Notes under the pieces: generated by a model
Database searches by the model: none
The model's input: only the letters and a program-made list of their open reading frames with translations
What the model was told of the DNA's origin: nothing
Assembly (NCBI GenBank): GCA_021604665.1
Contig: BQJK01000001.1
Span: 868,001 to 932,000, forward strand
DNA from: Rhodomicrobium sp.
GTDB taxonomy: Bacteria > Pseudomonadota > Alphaproteobacteria > Rhizobiales > HXMU1428-3
Length of the DNA: 64,000 nt
Direction of reading: 5' to 3'
Shown: positions 58,640-64,000 of the stretch, piece by piece
How the letters are laid out: the number at the start of each line of letters is the position of its first letter
Position numbering within the stretch: position 1 is the stretch's first letter
Made by a program: the position numbers and the translations under genes

Positions 58640-59233
58640 ATGTTTGAAGTTAGTAAACGCCCCATCGGCTTGGATGATCTGGCTGATGTTCGATATTTGC
58701 ATAGCAGCGCATTCCGTATGTGCGGCGCAGCACACCACACAGAGGATGAGATAGATGCCTATCTCTCCCGCATCAATTCCAACGACTATATCCACGAATG
58801 CCTGAATTGCAGCCTCTATGGCTTGTGGCATGGCGACATGTTAATCGGCACCGCAGGTTGGTGCCCGTCTAATGACAATCGCAATACCGCACGGCTACGT
58901 AAAATCTATATCCATAATTTCTATGTTGGCTTGGGCCTCGGCCGCCAACTGGTAAAGGATACAGAAGAGCGTGCCGCTAATGGTGGGTTTGAAGCCTTTA
59001 GCATACGCGCTGGCACTCATGCGGCACCATTCTTCCGTCACCTCGGCTATCAAGTCACCTCATACGGTGCCTTAAACACACCGAAGGGGCCTGATTTACC
59101 TGTCACCTATATGCGCAAAACAGCAATGAGCACGGGTAAAACTCTCGGCCATACATTTAACCTGGCACGTGCAGGCCGCCCCTGGGGTGATCAACATAGA
59201 GATGATTACGGCATAACAACACAGACGCATTAA
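58640..59233 (+). CDS. GNAT family N-acetyltransferase
   Basis: Acetyl-CoA-dependent acetyltransferase of 197 aa. The acetyl-CoA-binding loop is in RLRKIYIHNFYVGLGLGRQLVKDTEERA (Q/R-x-x-G-x-G/A pattern), followed by AGTHAAPFFRHLGYQVTSYG. Substrate unknown. AAAGGAGGG precedes the ATG at 58640. There are about 40 extra residues after the GNAT core (TGKTLGHTFNLARAGRPWG) that I cannot assign. Single gene. Confidence 0.88.
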   Translation: MFEVSKRPIGLDDLADVRYLHSSAFRMCGAAHHTEDEIDAYLSRINSNDYIHECLNCSLYGLWHGDMLIGTAGWCPSNDNRNTARLRKIYIHNFYVGLGLGRQLVKDTEERAANGGFEAFSIRAGTHAAPFFRHLGYQVTSYGALNTPKGPDLPVTYMRKTAMSTGKTLGHTFNLARAGRPWGDQHRDDYGITTQTH

Positions 59234-59898
59234 TCAGCGTCTGTCACATGGCATCACCAATATGGATCAACTGCGTTGCTGAGCATTTAGCGGCGCGGTT
59301 TATCCATGTTGGTGTATGAAAAATCAATTAGATATCTAATTAGGGGAATTTACGTTCTAACCCAGGACATATAAGTCTTTGTATTAACTGCAAATACCAC
59401 TGATATTGCCTAGCTCACCTCTCCAGCTCGCGCCCCTCAGCCCGTTATAGAAAAACACCCCCCACGCATAATTTACTTAGAATATCCTCATACTTACTTA
59501 ATAAGTACTTGCACAAACGAATTGCACGCAACCAATTAACTTGTTAACCGAAAATAACGCGCATAATGCATGTTATTGCGCATTTTTGCATAATGTAGAT
59601 GATCGTCTTAATCGCAGAAAACCAGATGATACCCCTATAAATTGTATAGACCATCGCCTACCAAACCTGCATCGCGGTACTTTTTTACCTTTTTTGAATA
59701 TTTTTATAAAATTTATTATTCAGCAATATCAGCTGCTTGACAGTAAATTTTAAGATATAGAAATAATACATGGATTAACAAAGATGATTTTTAATAAAAT
59801 AGTTACCTGAATGGTTAGAACATAGTTAACACAGCTTACAAGGCATAAAAAACCACAGTAATGGTCACTACAGATGATATTTAGTAATCTATTGAGGA
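59234..59898. other. AT-rich gap upstream of the adhesin gene
   Basis: 665 bases, clearly AT-rich toward the gene. It holds a C-run element CACCCCCCACGCATAATTTACT near 59456, TACTTAATAAGTA near 59499, an ATAATGCAT-rich dyad near 59560, and a CtrA-like TTAG-N7-TTAAC site at 59815-59830. The 70-codon track ORF at 59541 has no start support. Confidence 0.5.
59815..59830 (+). promoter_or_regulatory. CtrA-like box before the adhesin gene
   Basis: TTAGAACATAGTTAAC differs from TTAA-N7-TTAAC at one base and lies 78 bases before the preferred ATG. AT-rich context makes chance possible. Confidence 0.35.
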
Positions 59899-59907
59899 AT
59901 GCGTAAA

Positions 59908-61188
59908 ATGAGCACTTCCATAGGCGCTTATATAGTCGGGTTAGGTTCTCCGTCCAGCACGACTAAACCGGCCAAAGCCACCAATTATGTATACCATTTT
60001 GTATTTTGCCTAATCGCATCAACAACATTCAGTTTAACCAAACCAACCATCGCCTATGCTGGCGACGTTAACTGCTCCCTTGTGATCCTGGGCTGCGAAA
60101 CAGATGGCCAGGATGATATTGTTGATGATTCAATCGACAGCGCTGATATACAAGATGGCACCATCACCTCTGATGATCTGGCAGCGGATGTAATTACAAC
60201 AGATGAGCTCGCAGATAACGCGGTCGATACAGCCGCCATACAGGATGACGCTGTCACAGCCGCCAAACTCAACGCTGACACAGCTGGTGATGGCCTCTCA
60301 CAAGATGGCGCAGGAGCCCTTCAGGTGAATAGCGGTAATGGCATCGAAGTGACCGGAGACGCTGTAGCAGTTGATCTTGGCGACGCTTCCACAGCGGGAA
60401 ATACCAATTCTGGCCTTGAGTTCATAGGCGGCGACCTAACAGTTGATGTCGATGATACCAGCCTTGAAGTTGGTGTTAATGGCCTGCAAATCAAAGCAGA
60501 TGGTGTCACCTCAAGCCACATTGCTGCAAATGCCATCACGGCAAGTGAGCTGGCTGACAATTCAGTCGATACCAACGCCATCATAGATGGCGCCGTCACC
60601 ACAGCAAAACTGGCCGATGGAGCCGTCACCACAGCCAAAATCGCAGATAATGCCGTAACAACAGCCAAAATCGCCGATGACGCTGTGACAACAGCAAAGA
60701 TTGCCGATGACGCCGTGACAACAGACAAAATTGCAGATGATGCCGTCACCTCAGACAAGCTCGCAGATAATGCCGTTGATACAGACGCCATCCAGGACGG
60801 CGCTGTAACCGCTGCCAAACTCGCCCCCGGTATTATCGGCGGCACTTCTATTTCAGATAACAGTATCAACACCCAGCATTTAGTGGATGGGGCAGTCACC
60901 TTCAATAAACTGGGAACAGATGTTCAAAACCGCATCACCTCACTTGAAGATAACGTCAACAGCCTCAAAGGCGGTGTCGCTATGGCAATGGCCACCGCAA
61001 ATGCCCCTGTAATATTAGAAGGGAACAAGCAATTCTCTCTCAGTGTCGGTATCGGTTTTTACGATGATCAGGCAGCAGGTGCTTTTAAAGGTGCCGTGAG
61101 ACTAGGTGACCATTCAGTACTACAAGGCAGCATGGCCTTGGCAGAAGATAATATCGGCGGCGGCATCGGCATTGGTATTGGCTTCTAA
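59908..61188 (+). CDS. Small trimeric autotransporter adhesin (YadA-type anchor)
   Basis: Predicted type Vc secreted outer-membrane protein of 426 aa (ATG at 59908, GAGG 9 bases before). A long N-terminal region ends in a signal-like segment (FVFCLIASTTFSLTKPTIAYA). The passenger consists of Asp/Ala/Thr decapeptides such as DDAVTTAKIA, eight in tandem at about residues 227-306 plus degenerate ones, with a beta-rich insert (NGIEVTGDAVAVDL). A short coiled coil (VQNRITSLEDNVNSLKGG) leads to the C-terminal anchor: AMAMATANAPVILEG, LSVGIGFYDD, AAGAFKGAVRLG, GIGIGIGF. Four beta strands of one monomer are expected to make a 12-strand trimer barrel. IalB-family gene follows. Confidence 0.8.
   Translation: MSTSIGAYIVGLGSPSSTTKPAKATNYVYHFVFCLIASTTFSLTKPTIAYAGDVNCSLVILGCETDGQDDIVDDSIDSADIQDGTITSDDLAADVITTDELADNAVDTAAIQDDAVTAAKLNADTAGDGLSQDGAGALQVNSGNGIEVTGDAVAVDLGDASTAGNTNSGLEFIGGDLTVDVDDTSLEVGVNGLQIKADGVTSSHIAANAITASELADNSVDTNAIIDGAVTTAKLADGAVTTAKIADNAVTTAKIADDAVTTAKIADDAVTTDKIADDAVTSDKLADNAVDTDAIQDGAVTAAKLAPGIIGGTSISDNSINTQHLVDGAVTFNKLGTDVQNRITSLEDNVNSLKGGVAMAMATANAPVILEGNKQFSLSVGIGFYDDQAAGAFKGAVRLGDHSVLQGSMALAEDNIGGGIGIGIGF
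60586..60825 (+). repeat. Eight 30-bp (decapeptide) tandem repeats in the adhesin
   Basis: Units start every 30 bases from 60586. The code consensus is D-(G/N/D)-A-V-T-T-A-K-(I/L)-A. Third-position differences between units are frequent, so they are not a recent expansion, but length change by recombination remains possible. Confidence 0.9.
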
Positions 61189-61308
61189 CCGCACTGCAGA
61201 GAGCGCCTCATTATAAAACAGAGCCGGAACCAAACGAACAAAACGGCCCCTTAAAACAGATTAGTACCCGCGTTTAATCAAATTAATTTATTATACTAGG
61301 GTGACAAA

Positions 61309-61818
61309 ATGATACGTTCAAAGCTAATTGCATTCATTTGCATTCTTGTATTGACGATTTTCTTAATGCAACCAACCACAAACAGTGCCGCAGACAACCC
61401 TGTGTGGCGCATTGTTTGCCTCTCTGAAAAAAAACCATGCTATGTCGCCGCGAACATAAAAACCGGCTCAGGCTCTGTCGTTTCAATTTTCACCATTAAA
61501 AAGCAAAAAGTGAAATTGAGAACAATAAACCTCGCCTCACTCCAGGTGCCGCTTGGCTATCATATCCCCTCAGGCATCAAAGTGATTTTCAAAAATAGCA
61601 AAATCATTCGGGCTAAATTGATAGAATGTAATAGCAAAGGGTGCAGAGCCATCTTCCCCCTTGAAGCAGAGCATTTAGCTGCCATGCATAAAGGTGATGA
61701 AGTCAAAATTCTGCTAACTGACACCAAGACTCGCAAAAAACTGGTGCTAAAATATTCACTCAAGGGTTTCTCTAAAACCTGGGCAAATTTCGATAAGCCA
61801 AGCCGGCATCAACTTTAA
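61309..61818 (+). CDS. Invasion-associated locus B (IalB) family protein
   Basis: Exported protein of 169 aa similar to IalB of Bartonella and many free-living Alphaproteobacteria. The signal peptide (LIAFICILVLTIFLMQPTTNSAA) precedes the family pattern: WRIVCLSEKKPCYVA, the VPLGYHIPSGIKV segment, ECNSKGCRAIFPLEAEHLAAMHKGD and a C-terminal LKYSLKGFSKTW. The paired Cys in each half likely form disulfides. TAGGGTG precedes the ATG. It lies 120 bases after the adhesin stop with no clear terminator between, so the two may be co-expressed. Confidence 0.82.
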   Translation: MIRSKLIAFICILVLTIFLMQPTTNSAADNPVWRIVCLSEKKPCYVAANIKTGSGSVVSIFTIKKQKVKLRTINLASLQVPLGYHIPSGIKVIFKNSKIIRAKLIECNSKGCRAIFPLEAEHLAAMHKGDEVKILLTDTKTRKKLVLKYSLKGFSKTWANFDKPSRHQL

Positions 61819-61896
61819 ACTCGCTATAAGTTTAAATTCATTGTCACAATCGAGATTTCCCCGCCCGCTAAATCAAGCACAGCCCTATCATCCAGA

Positions 61897-63234
61897 TTAG
61901 GCGGCTTCACCAGATAAACGCTGCACAACCCGCTCATGCCCTATTAAAGGCAAAAGAGTTTTCAGCTCCGGCCCATGCTGCTCCCCCGTGAGAGCCAATC
62001 TCAACGGTTGGAACAAAGCCTTGCCCTTAGCCCCTGTCGCAGCTTTAACAGCGCCCGTCCATTCCCCCCAGCTATTCTCATTTAAGGGAGCAGGCGGCAG
62101 AGCAGCAAGCGCCGCTTTACAAAAGTCAGCATCCTCAATCACCGGTGCAATCGGTCCTTGAACAATGCGCCACCAATCACTCACATCAGAGAAGGTCTCA
62201 ATATTCGCCTTCACCGTATCCCAGAAACTCTCGCCCCCTTCAATACCCAGCGCTTTAAGCCGCTCTGAAACAAGCGCATAGTCCATATCGTGCAACAGTT
62301 TCGCATTCAGCAATTTAAGCTCATCAACATCAAACCTGGCAGGCGCTCGGCTCAGTTTTTCAAACGCAAATTCATCCGCAATACTATCGATAGTCTTATG
62401 GGGCACAATCGGGTTAGACGAGCCAATCGTCGCCGCGTGGCTCACAACTGCCATCGGCTCTATGCCCTCATCTCTAAAGGATGAGATCGAAAGGCTACCA
62501 AGCCGTTTAGACAGCCCCTCACCATCCTTGCCAACCAGCAAGTTATGATGAGCGAATGAGGGCGGTGTGGCACCAAGCGCTTCAAATATTTGAATTTGCG
62601 CCCCCGTATTTGCCACATGATCCTCCCCCCGAATGACATGAGAGATTTTAAACTCAATATCATCGATCACACTCGGCAAGGTATAAAGATAAGTGCCATC
62701 TTCGCGCACCAAAATAGGGTCAGAAAGCGATGACGCCTCAATAGATTGCTCCCCCCGGACAAGGTCAACCCAGGCCACAGCTCTATCTTCAAGCTTAAAG
62801 CGCCAGTGCGCTTTGCGACCTTCAGCTTCAAGGGCAACAATTTCTTTTTCTGTCAGCTCAAGGGCCGCCCGGTCATATACCGGCGGCAAGCCGCGCCCCA
62901 TCTGCCGCTTGCGTTTGCGCTCAAGTTCTCCAGCCGTTTCATAGCAGGGGTAAAGCCGGCCAGAAGCTTTTAGCTTAGAGACCACAGCATCATATTTATC
63001 AAACCGGTCAGATTGGCGCGCCTCAAAATCCCAGCCCAAACCAAGCCAGGTCAGATCATCCTTAATACCTTGCGCAAATTCTTCTGTTGAGCGCTCCTGG
63101 TCCGTATCATCAATCCGCAACATAAACTGACCGCCCATAGAGCGCGCATACATCCAATTGATGATCGCAGGGCGAAGGTTACCGATATGAATTTTGCCCG
63201 TTGGGCTTGGCGCAAAGCGCGTAATCACTGTCAT
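61897..63234 (-). CDS. gltX: Glutamate--tRNA ligase
   Basis: Class I synthetase of 445 aa, the shorter type that in Alphaproteobacteria often coexists with a second GltX. N-terminal [22 protein letters not shown] carries the HIGN form of HIGH; the second motif is [10 protein letters not shown]. Which tRNA it charges (Glu, or Gln mis-acylated for amidation) cannot be decided here. The ATG at 63234 has GAAGAG upstream. nadE ends 57 bases before it on the same strand, a neighbourhood often seen in the group. Confidence 0.93.
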   Translation of the reverse strand: MTVITRFAPSPTGKIHIGNLRPAIINWMYARSMGGQFMLRIDDTDQERSTEEFAQGIKDDLTWLGLGWDFEARQSDRFDKYDAVVSKLKASGRLYPCYETAGELERKRKRQMGRGLPPVYDRAALELTEKEIVALEAEGRKAHWRFKLEDRAVAWVDLVRGEQSIEASSLSDPILVREDGTYLYTLPSVIDDIEFKISHVIRGEDHVANTGAQIQIFEALGATPPSFAHHNLLVGKDGEGLSKRLGSLSISSFRDEGIEPMAVVSHAATIGSSNPIVPHKTIDSIADEFAFEKLSRAPARFDVDELKLLNAKLLHDMDYALVSERLKALGIEGGESFWDTVKANIETFSDVSDWWRIVQGPIAPVIEDADFCKAALAALPPAPLNENSWGEWTGAVKAATGAKGKALFQPLRLALTGEQHGPELKTLLPLIGHERVVQRLSGEAA

Positions 63235-63291
63235 GACACTCTTCTTAAAATTTGTTCTAATGGTCTTAAAATTACAAAAGCCGTTAATGGC

Positions 63292-64000
63292 TCACTGCAT
63301 GTCCCGAAACTTATTGGTAATCGGGTAGCGCCTGTCGCGCCCAAAGTTCCGGGAGGAGATCTTCACACCCGGGGCGGCCTGTCGTCGTTTATATTCCGCC
63401 AGATACAGCAGATGCTCAATCCTGACAATGACCTCTATGTCATGGCCTCGTGCCTCAATTTCTTTCACAGATAATTCTTTTTCAACCAGACATTCTAAAA
63501 TATCATCCAGGATCTCATATGGCGGCAAACTATCCTGATCTGTTTGGTTCTCTCTAAGCTCAGCTGTTGGCGCTTTGGTGATAATGTTTTCAGGGATCAC
63601 CTCACCCGATGGCCCAAGGCACCCCGGCGGAACCATTTTGTTACGAAAACGCGAAAGCGCATATACTTTGGTTTTATAGAGGTCTTTAATCGGGTTGTAG
63701 CCGCCATTCATATCCCCGTAAAGCGTCGCATACCCAACAGAAACCTCAGACTTATTCCCCGTCGTCACCAGCATGTCACCATCCCTGTTCGATAGCGCCA
63801 TTAATAAAACTCCCCGCAAACGAGATTGGATATTCTCTTCCCAAATGCCGCCTTCACCTGAAGGCATTAAGGGCGCAAGGCTTTCTAAAACCCCGGTGAC
63901 CGCCGCTTCAATAGGGACGCTCTGATAAGCAACGCCCAAAGCCTCGGCGCAGGCTGCGGCATCATCAAGGCTATCAGCCGAGGTATAACGGTAAGGTAAC
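63292..64000 (-). CDS. nadE: NAD+ synthase, C-terminal part, cut by window edge
   Basis: Glutamine-dependent NAD synthetase making NAD+ from deamido-NAD. The track starts at an internal Met (63939), but the frame stays open to the window end, with LPYRYTSADSLDDAAACAEA upstream. Family motifs: ENIQSRLRGVLLMALSNRDG, LVTTGNKSEVSVGYATLYGDMNGGYNPIKD, and the C-terminal RRQAAPGVKISSRNFGRDRRYPITNKFRD. The ATP pyrophosphatase loop and the N-terminal nitrilase domain lie outside. Confidence 0.95.
   Translation of the reverse strand, partial: LPYRYTSADSLDDAAACAEALGVAYQSVPIEAAVTGVLESLAPLMPSGEGGIWEENIQSRLRGVLLMALSNRDGDMLVTTGNKSEVSVGYATLYGDMNGGYNPIKDLYKTKVYALSRFRNKMVPPGCLGPSGEVIPENIITKAPTAELRENQTDQDSLPPYEILDDILECLVEKELSVKEIEARGHDIEVIVRIEHLLYLAEYKRRQAAPGVKISSRNFGRDRRYPITNKFRDMQ

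Noticed and set aside
59541-59753. 70-codon ORF upstream of the adhesin
   Set aside because: Non-ATG start, no ribosome-binding site, composition like non-coding AT-rich DNA.
60114-60900. Repeat protein as a phage tail fibre
   Set aside because: Similar Asp/Ala/Thr repeats occur in tail fibres, but a signal segment and a YadA-like C-terminal anchor are present and no phage genes are nearby.
1-64000. tRNA, rRNA, tmRNA, CRISPR arrays, insertion sequences, integrated elements
   Set aside because: I read the intergenic regions for T-loop sequences, regular spaced repeats and transposase motifs and found none that held up; a tRNAscan/Infernal run would be needed to be certain.

Overview
The window looks like a chromosomal, mostly housekeeping stretch of an alphaproteobacterium, most probably of the Hyphomicrobiales (Rhizobiales) or a close marine relative. 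I base this on the CckA hybrid kinase beside a flagellar cluster, a GTTC-N7-GTTC LexA box before recA, a TTAA-N7-TTAAC CtrA box before flgB, the blocks rne/amidase/PBP1A/prfB and M48-dsbA-aroQ-accBC-aat-DUF2155-NDUFA12, and the DUF2865 and IalB families. Base composition looks moderate and even. I see no tRNA, rRNA, transposase, integrase, phage gene or CRISPR array. Protein identities come from reading motifs, not from database searches.

Layout. 1-4.1 kb, minus: alaS (cut by the left edge), an overlooked 47-codon membrane-protein ORF with its own terminator, and recA with terminator and LexA box. 4.4-11 kb, minus: cckA, flhB, fliR, fliQ, an unusual structured gap, fliE, flgC, flgB. 11.3-13.2 kb, plus: fliO, fliP and a DoxX-like gene, divergent from flgB across a perfect CtrA box. 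13.3-19.7 kb, minus: a small cationic exported protein, prfB (which needs a programmed +1 frameshift), PBP1A and an N-acetylmuramoyl-L-alanine amidase. A 1.8-kb gap then leads to rne.

24-33.6 kb: an aminotransferase, an M48 protease with TPR-like repeats, a DsbA-like oxidoreductase, aroQ, accB, accC and aat; then DUF2155 (antisense overlap with aat), a methyltransferase and an NDUFA12-family complex I subunit. A 1.3-kb gap leads to the class II, B12-dependent ribonucleotide reductase nrdJ. 38.8-43 kb: an unknown protein, a CinA-domain protein, sfsA, map and radC. 42.9-54 kb: pssA, psd, an Atm1-type ABC exporter, a very large LysM protein with unusual W-x-(V/I)-P-x-G repeats, a LOG-family hydrolase and cimA. 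54.3-64 kb: a small exported protein, cysS, a ChrR-like cupin, DUF2865, a GNAT acetyltransferase, a small trimeric autotransporter adhesin built on decapeptide repeats, an IalB-family protein, gltX and the C-terminal part of nadE.

How the parts fit: CckA normally drives the phosphorelay to CtrA, and CtrA controls flagellar genes, so the kinase and a likely target promoter lie in one cluster. PBP1A, the amidase, RNase E and the LysM protein serve envelope growth and RNA turnover. The last 10 kb is rich in exported proteins of little-known function. The observations I rate highest are the prfB frameshift, the structured fliE-fliQ gap, the LysM-protein repeats, the adhesin next to IalB, and the periodic repeats before the ABC exporter.
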